A stretch of 64,000 bases of DNA from Polyporus tsugae (taxonomy: Eukaryota; Basidiomycota; Agaricomycetes; Polyporales; Polyporaceae), in the NCBI GenBank assembly GCA_024305745.1, contig JAHRBS010000014.1, positions 441,501 to 505,500 of the forward strand, read 5' to 3'. Made by a program: the position numbers and the translations under genes. Below, one piece after another: positions 1 to 12,700 of this stretch. Under the pieces are notes generated by a model, which saw only the letters and a program-made list of their open reading frames with translations, was not told where the DNA came from and searched no databases. Numbering within the stretch: position 1 is the stretch's first letter; each line of letters starts with the position of its first letter.

Positions 1-2612
1 AGTTCAGGCGTAAAACTCCAAATTCAGTGATGATCTACAAAGAAAAAGACTCGCTTGTAAACATACAACTCCACGGCAACTCGCTCGTGCAGCTTCGGGA
101 GCTTGTGTTGCAACCGCGGGACGTCCAGCAATAGCAGAAGCGAAGGCGGCGGATGGAGCTGGCAGACGTGAAGAGCCGCAGAACCCGAGCCACATCAGCC
201 CACGAGGATGCGCTGCAGTCGCGACTGAACTTTGCCACCTGCCCCTCCACATGCGGAATGTGGCGTACAAGCCACGCCCATCCCTGCCCCCACCAATTCA
301 TCGCCACCACCGGTCCGGAAGCCGCGCGCGGCTTCTCGGTCCCCTCGCCCGACCAAGACACCCTTGAACCGGTCGCCCTCCCCCTCCACGCTTGCGACCT
401 TCGACAACGTCCTCGCACAGCTTTCCGCCCTCCGGAAGGAGGTCTCTCCGCCCCCTTCCCCGCCCCCCACACCATGGGCGGTCTCTCCAGTGCCTCGCAC
501 GGAGAACCCCCGCCATTCATTCATCACGGTCGCCGTCCCATACGGCACCACGTCTCTGGTGGTCGACCGCGTCGACCACCCTATCTATGCGTGGAGTTTC
601 AAGATCGCCGCGTCGCCGCCGCCCGCCCAAGTTCAGCGTGGCCGGTCGCCTCGTCGCCGTCCTTTGGCAGAGTATGGTACGGCCGTTTCCGCCCCCCATG
701 AGAGTGGGCACCAGGGACCTCCTCGCAGTTCTCGGTTTTCTTTTAGTTCGGGTTCTTGAATCGGTTGGTAGTTTATTGAGTCGCACCGCTACGGCGGGGC
801 CCCTCCCCACACGCTGGCTTTGCCGTGGGCCCCGGGATTTTGATCCGTCAACCGAATCGGGGATAGCAGTCGTCTTGTTAGGCACGCGTAGATACTAAGC
901 TTTATCCGCTGTATTCCAACAAGCTCTGACGAGAATTATCATCATCATCATCATCATCATCATCGCGACTGAACTTTGCGTGCAGACGGAGGATTTCGAC
1001 GTCTCCCATTCGCGATGTGCAGCTCGAGCGTGTCGAGGATGTGCCGGCTAGCATTTGTAAAGCTGCCAGGATGTTGCCAAAATCGAAACAAAGGTCTCTG
1101 AGTACGGATCGTGTAGGCGTATGGACTAACCAACGCAACAGGTCGTCTTCCTGCTGGGCATGTGCGGCTGCGGAGACGGAGAGCTGGGATGGCGTTGGCT
1201 GGGTACAGGGGCTAGTGCGGTTGACCATCCGTCAGAGTCGGTAGAATCGGCATATGCGACTTTGTACATCATGAGAGGAGGGAATGCGACGAGGATATTT
1301 TTGAAGTCTCTAATAGAGGCGAAAGTGCAAAAGGCGAGCTTCAGCCAATGGAGACAAGCGAACTGGCCGAGGGTGGAGGAGCGGGTCGGTGCCAAGCGGA
1401 AGGTATGCCCTCGGGGGAGAGAAGTATTCCCACTCCATGCTTTGGCAAGTGTTTTGAGATCTGTAATATAGAGGTCCCCTCCATGCCGCTGTCGAGGAAA
1501 CTAAGTGAGATGTAGTGTATCAGAGTGTCAAACCAGGGATATACTCTTCACAGGCATGGGCCCATCCGCCGAGTCCAGCATCTAAACGTCAGAATAATCA
1601 GCGATATCCCAATATTTGATTGAGTCGGCATAGGGTATGCTCACCCAAATCCTCTAGATGGGGAGGTGGTGGATAGGTGGGTTCGACCTGGGCCCGAAAG
1701 AGATTGAGAGAGAGAACAACAGTACCGTCGAGCTCATGATGCATGATTCCCGGGCAAGCCGCGGGCGCTGGATGGGCGCTGGTGAGGTGGCGCTTCTACA
1801 CATCGTGGGAATGAATTTCCTTCCATGCGAGCAACGTCACTGACCGGAACGTCTGCAGGAATCCGAACGTGTACAGCAGACGGGTAGGTTTCCCCACATA
1901 TATGAGGACTGACGCGGACGACGTTGTTCATGACAGCTGGGTACGACAGAAGGATTATGGGAGCGCTATGGTTGTCGCCCCAGTGCAGTCTTATTGGGCC
2001 AGTCATCCAGTTGTCCAAGGTGAGCCGAAGCATCCATCTGCTCACCGCATCAATACTGATAGAACTAGACCTTATCCTGGCTCCTGGCACCTTTGAGTAT
2101 CCGGATGATAGCTTAGGGCCGAGGTCTCGCGGCGGGGTTGGATGAAGATGTCTCCGCTTCAGATACGGGTAGATAGAAAACTTATTCGAGTTCTGCCTGT
2201 CGGCTAAAGTATATATATACTGATATCGTTCCTTTGCAGTTTCAGCGTCTTCAACGCTATCGACGCTCGCAGCTATCTTGCCCATTCGTGTGAAGGCCTG
2301 TACAAGAGCACAGCTGCGGGCCACGTCCAGGCGAACCGGTGACGTCCCGTGCCTCCTCCGAAGGCGATAAGGGGCGTGGACGGCTGACCCTGCGGGCAGG
2401 ACTATAGTATCCGCGGCGGGCGGGGATTACAGTGAACGAATGCGGGAGAAAAACGGCCTGAGAACTGGCGCGACCATCACGAGAGCGCAATCTATGATGG
2501 CGCTATAAGTATAGATGGTCACGTCTACGTCTATTGCTCCAGGCGATTCCTGGGGCTCTCCCACTCCCAATCGTCTTCCCCACTCATCGCCCGTCCTCAA
2601 ACGTCATTCAAG
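1..2612. other. Left-edge region without a supported gene
   Basis: I see no gene I can defend here. An open frame around 232-759 encodes a Pro/Ser/Arg-rich product, but it has no ATG start and no recognisable motif, and GC-rich sequence keeps several frames open by chance. An ATC trinucleotide run lies at 938-964. The stretch just before 2613 is pyrimidine-rich and probably holds the promoter and 5' leader of the MFS gene. Confidence 0.5.
938..964. repeat. ATC trinucleotide microsatellite
   Basis: About nine uninterrupted ATC units are visible. On the minus strand the run reads as an Asp tract, but no gene around it is supported, so I treat it as a simple repeat prone to length change. Confidence 0.9.
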
Positions 2613-4934
2613 ATGAGTAGCAATGGTTCGATTGACCATTCGGATGAGAAGAAGGGTCCCGCTGTCGCCGTCGTCGCGCACGTCGCGGTGGCAGACAGAG
2701 AGATCGATACCGCCGCTCAGTTTGCGGCAGGTCTCCACGACCTCAGCCCGGAGGAGGCTATCAGGATCCGCAAGAAGATCGACTGGCACATCCTGCCTCT
2801 CATGTGCGGTACGTCCGTGATGTCATACTTCTGTTCCATGAAGCCTGATCAGACGTCCCCGTTCAGTTCTGTATTGGATCCAGTTCATGGATAAGACGAC
2901 ATTGGGAAGCTCCGCTATCCTGGGCATTAGGTAGATGATCCTATATCTTATCAAGGAGCTAAACTGCCATGGTCTTTATCTTACGCCCCTTCCAGGACTG
3001 CGACCCATCTCACAACTAACCAGTACGTTTTACCTGTACACGCCCTCTAAAAATCCTCACTCACATGCGCTCCGCCTAGGTACAATTGGTAGGACATATG
3101 ACGCCGAGCGACACGCCAACCTGCCTGACGCATGCCGCTTTAGGCTCGGAACGATATTCTACCTCAGCTACCTCGTCTTCGAGTATCCTCAGAACCTCGC
3201 TCTCCAGCGATTCCCCGTTGGCAAATGGATGAGGTGCGCGCGATACCCTCGGAGCATGCGCCTTCCGCGGAGCTGATATGTCGTCCGTCAGTGCAAACAT
3301 CTTCATATGGGGTGTGGCGCTCTGTTCGCACGCCGCTTGCAAGAACTTCGCTGGTCTTTTCGCGGTCCGGTTCATTCTGGGCATGTGCGAGGGGTCGATC
3401 ACGGCCGGGTTCATGATCGTCAGCTCTATGTTCTACACTCGTACAGAACAGACGCTGCGAGTCGGATACTGGTGTGCGTATAGCTCCTGCAGGGTGCATT
3501 TACTACCACGTCGTGACCTGAAAGGCTTGTGACATCTGGCAGTCTTGATGAATGGAACAGGTATGTAAATTATGAGCGCCACTACGGGAAATGAGAAACT
3601 TACTCGGGTCCACGGCATGGTAGCGCAAATCATCTCCGGCTTCCTTAGCTTCGGGACCCTGCATATCAAGACGGGGAGCTTTGAACCTTGGCAATGGTGC
3701 ATCTTGTTTCCCTCTTTCAGCTGGAGCTAGTTTTGAATATCCTCATTGCAGGCTGATGGTTATTACCGGATCCTTGACCGTCATTATGGCCGTCCTGTAT
3801 TGGTACGCCGCATGGGGTCCCACTCCGACACGCCATTTACCCCCTGCTCTAGGTTCTTTTTCCCGGACTCGCCCACAAACGCGTGGTTTCTAACGCCAGA
3901 GGAGCGCGGAAAAGCGGTCAAGCGTATACAGGTCAGCCTATGCCACCTTACTTCGCCCCACAGATATTCATACCTTGACAGGAAAATCAAACTGGGGTTG
4001 AGAACAAGCACTTTAAGCTTGAACAGTAGGTCAATAACTCTCCCGCGTCCGACCTCGTCCTCACATGTCACATGTCCCAGATTCTACGAAGCGTTGTACG
4101 ACCCGAAGACATGGCTATTCGCGCTCTTTTCCGCACTCGACAACGTCCCAAACAGCCTGACGAACCAGAAACAGATCATCGTCTCCTCGTTCGGCTTCAC
4201 GAACCTACAGACGACTCTCCTTGGCTGTGTTGACGGCCTCGTTGAAATCGTCACCATCTACACGGGCGTAAAGCTCGTCGCACGCTTCAAGAACAGTTGC
4301 GCGTACGTCGGCGCGATCTACTTCATCCCTAACCTCCTCGGAGTGCTCCTCCTCAACCTGCTCCCGTGGGAGAACAAAGTGGGCCTGCTCTTCGCACAGT
4401 GGCTGAACGGAGTCGGCACGACCGGCTTCGTGCTGTCCTTGTCGTGGATCTCGAGCGTCACCGCGGGCCACACGAAGCGCGTCACGACGAACGCGATCAT
4501 GCTCATCGCCTACTGCGTCGGCAACGCGACGGCGCCGTTCATGTGGCAGGCGAAATATGTGCCTCGGTGCGTACTGTATCCCGCACTACCCCATTCGCGG
4601 AAGCGCGCACTGACGTCGAAGGGGCCTTGCAGCAACCATGTGCCTTGGACGATTATCGGCATCACCTACGTCTTATGTCCGCTCATACTCCTCCTCATCC
4701 GGTCCCTCCTCGCGCGGGAGAACAGGAGGCGAGACGCCGAGCCGGTAGACGACAAGTACGACGACGTGTACATTGAGGTCGTCCTCCCCGACGGAACCCG
4801 CGCTGAACGCCGCGTGGATAAGGTACGATCTCGAGAGCTGTCTCAGTGGTCAGTTGGTGCTCATAATGTGTCTTCTGTAGGAATTCTTGGACTTGACAGA
4901 TATTCAGAACCGAGACTTCCGATATGTACTATAA
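2613..4934 (+). CDS. MFS transporter, Dal5-type anion:cation symporter family
   Basis: Predicted plasma-membrane permease of the allantoate permease (Dal5/Tna1) family, which takes up organic anions or vitamins; the substrate cannot be read from sequence. Model: exons 2613-2808, 2867-2930, 2996-3022, 3080-3088, 3144-3233, 3292-3473, 3543-3560, 3624-3696, 3752-3802, 3853-3931, 3982-4025, 4081-4566, 4633-4822, 4881-4934, giving 520 residues, normal for the family. All joins keep phase. Family landmarks are YWIQFMDKTTLGSSAILG after a cytosolic N-terminus, NWLGTIFYLSYL in the second transmembrane region, FFPDSPTNAWFLTPEER at the start of the central loop, and hydrophobic segments through the large exon 4081-4566. 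The C-terminus is charged and cytosolic. Exon 3080-3088 is only 9 bases long and restores the conserved QYNW junction. The gene appears intact. Confidence 0.88.
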
Positions 4935-5339
4935 CGCGACGACAGATCTCGACGACAATGATACACGCCTCCACCTTCTCGAAACTGGCTGGAGCTGAGC
5001 GCCCCTTGCCCGGGGGACCCTCCCGGTGGCACCGCAGTACTTGCGTTGCGATTGCGACTTCCAAACGGAGGAGGCTGTACCATCAGAATCATGCCCGCGC
5101 TTTTCCTGCTCAAGGACTCGAGACTGTCGGTGGTTGACAGAGTGGGCACTGCCGGGACCATAGCTGTATGTACACGGACTTGGAAGATGCCAAAATCTTT
5201 CCCACCTACCCCCCCAGGGCAGTCGACAAGGACCACCCCCTCAGGCGCCTGGCCCTGCCCCTTTTGTGTGCACCACAAAGGGGCTGTTCGTGCACGCACC
5301 GTAAGTCCACCGCATCCTTGTCCACAACCCTCTACACAG

Positions 5340-6285
5340 ATGTCCGATACTACACCCGTACATCTCGTGGTTTCCTCCGCTGAATCGTGCTCGCCATGGA
5401 TTCCCCCAGAACTCATCTCTCGCATCCTCACCAAGCTCTGGGAAGCATCACAGACTCCGCAGGAACGATCAGCGTTGTTGAAGAATATCACACTAGTCAA
5501 CCGCACTTGGCATGTCGATGGGAAAATTTCCACTGGGTCGCCCAGTCCCATCACCCAAGACACCTTCGACACAAAACTCAAGCCGGGCTCGTGGCCCTCT
5601 CCCGCCCACGACGCGTCCAACGCCGTGTCGCTAATCCTGGACACGCTCTCGGCGCTAGACTATCTCCCCAACCTCCAACATCTCTCGTTCCGGTACACAA
5701 ACTGGGGGTATGGCGACGCCTTCGACCACCTCGAGCTGGAGACGTTCCCGCCGCAGGTCACCCGCCTCTCCATCGACTACTCGTTCACACGCAGGTCGGG
5801 ATTCCAATGTCCGATGCTCCTGCTATGGATGAAGACGCGCGACCACGACCGCGCGTACGCACCCCGTGGGCCCCGGGGCCCCGTTCGAATTCCGAATCTT
5901 CGGCACCTCTCGTTGTCCGGCGTTCACGATCGCCATCCTCCAGCTGTGCCCGAATATCGAGACGCTCGAGATCAGACTGAGGGACGACACGGCGGTCCAA
6001 CTAGATGCGCTTGCGCCACTTTCCCCGACCCTCAGGACCTTGGTTCTGCGTCATCCGGGCGTCGCCTTGTCCAGGAGACGGATGACGTGGTTGCAGTCGA
6101 ATTTGTTCACGGGGTTGGAAGAAGGGCTCTTTCCCGAGGGTAGTACGAAGCCGCGGATCGTCGTCCGTTCGGGCATCTCCGATCCCGTTGTATTCATGGC
6201 GTTGATGCGCACTTGCACGCGTTTCAATACCGAGCTTGTGTATGAGCGTGACAGTGATATCGATTCGAGTCGGCAGCCACTCTAG
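5340..6285 (+). pseudogene. Broken F-box/LRR-like gene, paralogue of 22869-23885
   Basis: The N-terminus (IPPELISRILTKLWEA, then LVNRTW) is the F-box-like segment common in Agaricomycete F-box/LRR proteins, which usually select substrates for SCF ubiquitin ligases. Compared with the copy at 22869, two losses are visible. First, 171 bases (57 codons) are missing in frame exactly between the TGG at 5508-5510 and the CAT at 5511. Second, about 11 bases are missing near 5925, after LSLSG, which moves the rest into another frame. The C-terminal half is still recognisable in that second frame (LRTLVLRHPG, then LVYERD) and stops at 6285. No GT..AG pair of credible size repairs the shift. Upstream sequence is also shared, including a likely leader intron ending at 5339. 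Expression is possible, but a full-length product is not. Confidence 0.75.
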
Positions 6286-6656
6286 CACAAATGGGGATCG
6301 TATCGTTGCCTATGCTTACGAGACTGTAGTAATGCTATAGTAAGAAGTATGTATGTAGCATAAAATCTCCAGCCTGCGAACTAAAAGAACGGACTAAGTA
6401 TGGGCGAACGCGCGGTAGGGAAGCCAAGGATGGGGGGAGCCGATGGAGTCCATGGACAGTGCGGTCTATACAGAATTGGACAAATGTAATGAAAAACGGT
6501 ACAAGTGGCAGGGCGAACAGTCCAGGTGTAATAGAAACAAAGTCGGAAATAAGGTCCAAAAATACGGCAAGAACATAGAGGGAAAATGGAATACAGCGAT
6601 GCAGTGATGGGCGGAGGTGGACTTGACGATCTCGGGCGCATCGGCTGTGGAGAGTC
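6286..6656. other. Intergenic, convergent 3' ends
   Basis: Likely 3' flank shared between the F-box pseudogene (+) and the four-helix pseudogene (-). Sequence is A-rich on the plus strand and holds no supported gene. Confidence 0.5.
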
Positions 6657-7986
6657 CTACGAAGACGAGGACGGCCCCCTCCCTAGGTCCCCTTGGAGCA
6701 CATGCCGCAACACTGTGACAGCTTCGCGCATCTCGTTATTCCTGGATTCGAAGATGGCGACAAGTTCGTCGTCGTTCTGGCCGACAGACAGTGCATCTCG
6801 CACGATGCCCCGCAGTCCGCCCTCCGACGTGTTGTCTGAGACCGGATCCCTGTTGTGGGCCTCCGAAATGGGTAGGCGACCGCTAGACGGACCGGCAGCG
6901 TCGGCCACGCGTGGGCGCGCGGAGAACTCAGGCTGAGTGGGCTGTGAGTTGCGGCTGACGTCGGTCTGAAGGAGCGCTGTGATGGTTGCAGTCCTCCTGG
7001 TGTCGTCGCCCATTGGTGATGACTTTCTTGTGGAGGAGGATGCCCGTCGATTTCTGAAACACACGCAACGTCAGACATCACATCCCCCTAAGGACTGCCG
7101 CCACTGGACATACATCAAACATACGGAGGGCGTCAGTAACGCTGTTATAACAGCGATCAAGGGCTTCCCTGATCCTCTGTCTGTGTCAGTACCTCGCCAT
7201 AAAGGATAGATCTGACAGGTCGTTCAGAACGTCGAGTACTCCTTTGAACGACCTAGGGCGACACATGTCAGTATACTTATGGCGAGGAATGCTACATTAT
7301 AGAATGTGTCACTTACTCGTCCAGGCGCTGGAGCGGGGTATTCAGCTCAGCGGTTATTTCATCCTCTGCAGCGTGGAAAATGTCTTCGCGGACAGAAGAC
7401 AAGATTTTTGAGCATCTGGCAGCGAGGTTGAGGCTGGCCCGTTTATTGACCTGAGGAGCAGATGAATGTTAGGGACAAGTGAGGATGTAGGTGCAGGAGG
7501 GACTTACTTGGACGGCTCGGGCTGCGTCCCAGATACCGAGGAGCGTCTTTGCCACCCCACGCAAACCCGGGATGGGCGCAAACGTGATAAGGTCCTTCGC
7601 TACCTCCGCAAGATCACGCCCCATGGCCTCGTCGTTCCTGCCCAGGATGTTGCCAGCAGCCCCCGCGACGTGCTAGACTGGTGTGAGGACCGTGTACTAC
7701 CATTGAACTAAGACTAGTACTCTGAACTCACGAGTCTGGTGGAAAGAAAAGATTCCTCGTGCTGGCGGTGTGAACGTGGAACGACGTCAGCCGTCGCGGG
7801 TCCCTGTGGAGGGTCAGTATTGGCTGAAGCATGTACGCCCTGGTCACGTACCGGGGGACTCGCTGTCCCTATGTTCTGAGTGCCCGTCGCCGGATCCGGT
7901 GACGGTTGGTGTCTTGGTGATTGAAAACCGCTATATGCTCTCCGAGCCTTGAACATCTTCAAGGCGTTCGTGACGAGATACGACAT
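6657..7986 (-). pseudogene. Decayed MLKL-type four-helix protein, no kinase domain
   Basis: Paralogue of the N-terminal part of the gene at 24458-28640. Matching exons are 7732-7986 (Ser/Pro-rich lead-in; the first ATG at 7986 is only a guess), 7508-7672 (AGAAGNILG, then FAPIPGLRGVAKTLLGIWDAA), 7317-7450 (QVNKRASLNLAARCSKIL, then NTPLQRLDE) and 7193-7252, with borders in phase and at the same places as in the larger gene. At 7186-7188 the frame meets TGA, just before a segment (REALDRCYNSVTDALRMFD) that still matches the paralogue. Around 7000-7060 the match moves to another frame. The open frame then ends at 6657 after a helical stretch (EMREAVTVLRHVLQ) without any kinase sequence. It could still yield a truncated four-helix protein ending at the TGA, but two lesions argue for decay. 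Confidence 0.6.
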
Positions 7987-8122
7987 CTCAGGAAAGGTAC
8001 CGTGTTTCCTTAGAGAGGATGGCTTGGAGGATGTGGTGGTCAAAGAAGGGACTTAAGCCGTCGGGAGATCGGCGGATAGTCCCTCCAGTCAGCCTCAGAC
8101 TCGGGCCACTCGGCATGCCAGT

Positions 8123-9031
8123 TTAATCCGAGTAACAAACCGATCGGCGCGGCTCTGCTAACAGCGCGGCTCTGTCGGTCAAAATCAACATGTCGTGCTG
8201 CCTCACAAAGTTCACGTTAGCCCTGTCAAACAGCGACGTTGAGCCACTGTCGACAAAACCTATAGCTACGTCGAAACGGCCACCTGGCCACGCCCGAGTG
8301 TCCGCGGCGGCCGCTCGCGCTGAGCACCTCAGAGCTGACTTTAGGTCGGCGTAGTCCCCCGGCTCTGTGGCATCGTCCGAGTGTAAGTTGACCGTGGCCA
8401 GTAGGCCAAAGGGAAGTTGCACATCGATGCACAGGCGCCAGGTCTTCGCCCCGCAGTGGACTCTGCACGGGTGGCCAAGGGCGAGGGCGGGCGATCTTGG
8501 AGCATAGATGGCGGTCAATGGGTTTGGAGACTTGAAAAATGAACCGGAGGTGTCCCGCAATGCGAAAGCTGCGACTATGTCCGAGTCGCCGATCAGCGCC
8601 CAATTTGGAGCGAAAACATCTAGCATGCGCACCGACGAAGGGTGTACGCGCAGGATGGCGTCGTAATCTCTGGCGGTACAACCCTGATTTATGCTCTCGT
8701 GCTGCAGCAGATTCAGGGATTCATGTGGGAGAAGACGGCCATGAGGCCGCGGTTGGGTAGGAGAGTGTTTGAGCTACCGGAGTATCTCGGCGTGCTCGCA
8801 TTCGCTGAATTCTATTGCAAAGAAAGTAGTCAGTAGATACTCTTCCGGCGTTCTCTCCAGGAGTAGGATGTCTCCCAGAGCACGCTTGACATTTATCCTG
8901 CAAGTTTCATATCGTGCTCGCAAACGCTGAGTCGCGGAAGTGCCGGGTCGATCAGCACCGCATTCGAAATTTGCGGCAGAATTCGTATCGGCCGCGCCGC
9001 AGTCTGACTCCGTGTGCATGCGACCAGGCAT
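8123..9031 (-). CDS. Hypothetical protein
   Basis: Not recognised. A two-exon model, 8778-9031 and 8123-8669, gives 266 residues with one intron (GT at 8777, AG before 8669) that keeps phase. The first exon contains a plausible helical stretch (RRALGDILLLERTPEEYLL is approximately how its middle reads), and the join gives EILRDYDAILRVHPSS followed by MLDVFAPNWALIGDSDIVAA, which reads like folded protein rather than noise. ATG at 9031 was chosen as the first in-frame ATG; 9016 is an alternative. No family, signal peptide or membrane segment is evident. It lies between the decayed four-helix gene and the karyopherin gene and may itself be a remnant. Confidence 0.35.
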
Positions 9032-9703
9032 GTGACGACGATTCAGCCCCCAGGCTCGTGAAGCCACAAGATTTTAACTGCGGAGACTTACCTTGCAATT
9101 GATGGCGTGCCCACAGTTGGTGGATTGCCCAGGTCGCAGGCAGCCCACCTATTTGAAACGCGTGTCGCGGCGGTCTTGTGGGTTCTACCCTTGTGTGAGC
9201 GTCATTCGCAGCGCGCCGCCGTGCACCGAGAACTTGTATGCGGTCTGGTGATTCCGCTCTGGAGCGCGGTGTGCTGCCCAAGAAACTGGAAGAGCGGTGA
9301 CACCGCCTGGCCCCGGATTGGGTGATTATGAAGTTGCTGGAAGAGCAGTCAGTGAAGTTCAGACCAGATCCATTGCACACTCACTGGCCGTCGACCGAGT
9401 GCATACAATATTCGTGAGTGAGCGACGAAGCGAGCTCCCTTAAGTGGTGGCGCAGCGTAAAGTGTTTGATCAGTTATGTAAGTTACATAAGTAGTACTAG
9501 TAACCAATCTGTATGCTTACGTATTTGTCGGTGCAGTTGGGCGGCAGTTACAGTTAGCAGTGGCAACTGTCCTTGCTTCCTTCCACGAGAGTCTCCTCCT
9601 CCCGCCGCTACATCACCCTTTCGCAATCCTGCCTAGAACATTTTTTAGACTTTAATCGTCTTTGGAAACTTCGTTCGACCTGGGAAGTTGATTGTGATTG
9701 GAG
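9032..9703. other. Intergenic, upstream of karyopherin gene
   Basis: Holds the 5' flank of the karyopherin gene, pyrimidine-rich close to its ATG. Nothing else can be supported. Confidence 0.5.
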
Positions 9704-12700
9704 ATGGCTGCCAGTTTCCTGCCGGTTCTCGCTCAGGAGGATGTGACGCGTGCTGCCCAGGTGAGTCGCTTCTCAATGACTCTTTGTATGCGTGAGCATC
9801 TGGCTGGCCAAGGGTATTCCCTTGCAATATCCTCAATGGAAACAGTACCGCGTCCGAGGAGCCCTCCCGTCCCCCCCTTCTCATAGTCCCTGTACCTCCC
9901 TGAACCAGTCGACCTTTGGGTACTAGAAGTTTACTGGTGAGGTTGCGATTGCTATGCAGTCTGAAGCCCCACCGGATAGAGGATGTAGCCACCGCGTCTC
10001 GTCCGCGCAGCACTATTGTGTTGTGTTTCAAACGCATTGCTGATTGGGATAACCGGATCAGGGTGCATCCCCACCAACTTGGAGCCGTAGCTCAGCAATC
10101 GTTGAGCCATGGTTCTGACAGTCAATAAACATCTCCTGTCCAAATTGTGCACTTTTGGCCCTACTGAGTCAGCCGTCCGCCTTCTGAGACTTCCGCTTAT
10201 TATCGAGTACTAATACCCCTTCTGCAGTTGATACAACAGTCTTTCAACCCTCAGAACCATGTTTCACCTGAAGATCAGCGACGGCTTCAGCAGGAATTGT
10301 TCGAGATGCAGCGCCGTCCAGAGGCGTGGGGTCTTATCCTTCCATTCTTGAGCCATTCGGATTTCAACGTGCAGTTCTTCGGCGCGCACACGCTGCAGGT
10401 GAAGATTGCGCGAGATTGGTGAGCGTGCAGCTTAATTTCTTTCGTCATCGCCCTATTGATGTGGAACTAGGGAAACTGTCCCGGAAGACTCAGCGATGCA
10501 GTTGAGGCACATGGCTCTCGAGCTGACAGGTCGTGCTGTGGTGACAGGGTATAACAAAGTAATTCTCCGTAAACTCTTTGTTGCAGTGCGTCGCATCCTG
10601 TTTGCTCCGCTATGTACGCGTCCCGAAGTTGCGTGTAACGACAGATTACTTCTCTTGCAATCAAATTGCATCCCGGGAGTCCGTCTCGATGGCCTGATTG
10701 GTTACGCTCCTCCATCAACACACTTTCCGACATGGGTCTCCCTCGAGAACACCTACTCGACTTCTTGTCAATCGTGGCGGAGGAGATGGAGGGCGCCGAT
10801 CTACTTCCACCAAGCAAGTTCGTTGAAGATATATATATTCTGTTTCAGATGAGCGAATCCTCACATTCCTTCACAGAGCGCAGATGCAGACCACGCTCGC
10901 CAGCGCTATTCCCATGGTTGTTCAAGCTATCAGCGACTGCATCAAAATCCCGACAATAGAACGTTCACCCCAGGAACTCAACTCCGCTCTCAAATGTTTT
11001 CAAGCCTGGATGTCCGTCCTACCCGCTAAGTATGTCGCTGATCCATCCACTTAGTAACGGAACTCACAACTTCCGCTTTCGATAGTGACCTAACACCACT
11101 CATTCCACTTCTTCTCTCCCTGATGATGCCAAAAACGGAATCGCCCACCCCCGACCACGATGATCAAGCCTTCATCTCTGCGTCGGACACTTTGCAGGAG
11201 CTCGTATCAACATCGGCCCTTTCCGATGGTGCTGGGACGAAGGCCGTGACAGAACCCCTTCTCCTCTGGCTTGACCGCTACGGCGATGCGATCGTGCAAG
11301 CCACCGTCAACAGTTCGTAACGTCTTTGCGATTGAGTGGCTATCAGACTCACCTCGTGCACGCGCTCAGGCGGCTTTGTCGACGACATTTCGCGCTCGCT
11401 CTGCAAGCTGCTCGTCGCTCTCGGCGACCACTCGGCGATGTACTTCGCGAAGAACATCGCCGCTCCCGCGCAGGTCTCGCGCCCACCGCCGTGCCCTTTC
11501 CCGCTGCCGTCGCCGCTCCCCTCGGTGTCGCGCCTCGTGCAGAACTTCCTCCGGCTGCTCCTAGCGTATACCGCCTTGCCCGGATACTATGGAGTGGACG
11601 AAGACGAGAGCGAGATGACGTTGAGCTACTGGTACCTGTTCCAGGAGGCGCTATGGAACTCGGACTACGGGTTCGACTGTGCAGAGGATGGGGATGAGGG
11701 GCCACAGGCGGTAGAGCGGGAGCGGGACATGATGCCGGTTGCGAGTGCAGTGTACACGGAGCTTGTCAGTATGCTGAGGAGGAAGGTCGTGTGGCCGCCG
11801 AGAGCGGTGCTGAACGAGTGGGCGAGAGGTGAGTGCCTTGCCTTCATGGGTTATCGCAATTAGGGATATTCAAGCCTGCTTCAGATCAACGCGACAAGTT
11901 CAAAGCGTGAGTGCTGCCCTAAGGCATGTCCCTTAGACGTACTGACCTGGAGACCTCAGATATCGACGAGACGTCGGGGATACGTTGATCAACGCGTACG
12001 TCGCCCAATCGCCGTCGATATACTTTTTCTGAATAATTGCCACCTTCAGTTACTACGTCCTTCGGGGTCACATGCTCTCTTTCTATGTCAACGACATTGT
12101 GCAGCGTTTGTCGACACGGCAAGCGCACGAAGAATGGAATGTGAGCAACGCGCCGCCACGTGTTTGAATGGGCAAGTGTTAAAGCACAGGCACAGGAAAT
12201 CGAAGCTACGCTGCACTGCATAATGGCGGTTCAAGAAGCTGTTCCTGTAGAAGATTCGCCGCATCTGCGACAAGTGTTCGGGTTAGAGATCCTCGCTCGG
12301 CTTCCCAAAACAGGCGACGACCGTGTGCGGACCACCACTCTCCACCTAATCGGTGAGTTAATTCACGCCTTTAAATCATGATGAGGTGCGACTTACCGAG
12401 ACCGCCTGCCACTTCACAGGAAGCTATGCGTCTTGGTTCACCACTCAGCCAGCTCAAGTGCCGGAATCGCCTACTCCATCGCCTCTCATGAACGCGATCT
12501 CGTACGTTGTGTCCGCGTTATCCGATTCCTCGCTATGTCTCTTCGCTGCAAATGCGCTACGAGACTTGTGCGACGCGAACCGCACGGCTCTGGCACCGCA
12601 CATAAGTGCCTTCGGAGAGTTGCATGCCGGATTGACCGGAATACCTGTACGTCCCTATCTACTATGTTGTATTTTGCGTGATGACCGAGGCTCAGACGCT

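Noticed and set aside
232..759. Plus-strand Pro/Ser/Arg-rich frame near the left edge
   Set aside because: No ATG, no homology I recognise, and several overlapping frames of equal quality.
5900..5950. An intron explaining the frame change in the F-box copy at 5340-6285
   Set aside because: No GT..AG pair of at least 40 bases restores the frame without removing conserved LRR-like sequence; comparison with 22869-23885 shows a simple 11-base loss.
10811..10876. Exon 5 of the karyopherin starting at ATG 10850
   Set aside because: That acceptor brings TGA into frame after one codon. The acceptor at 10875-10876 keeps phase and protein similarity.
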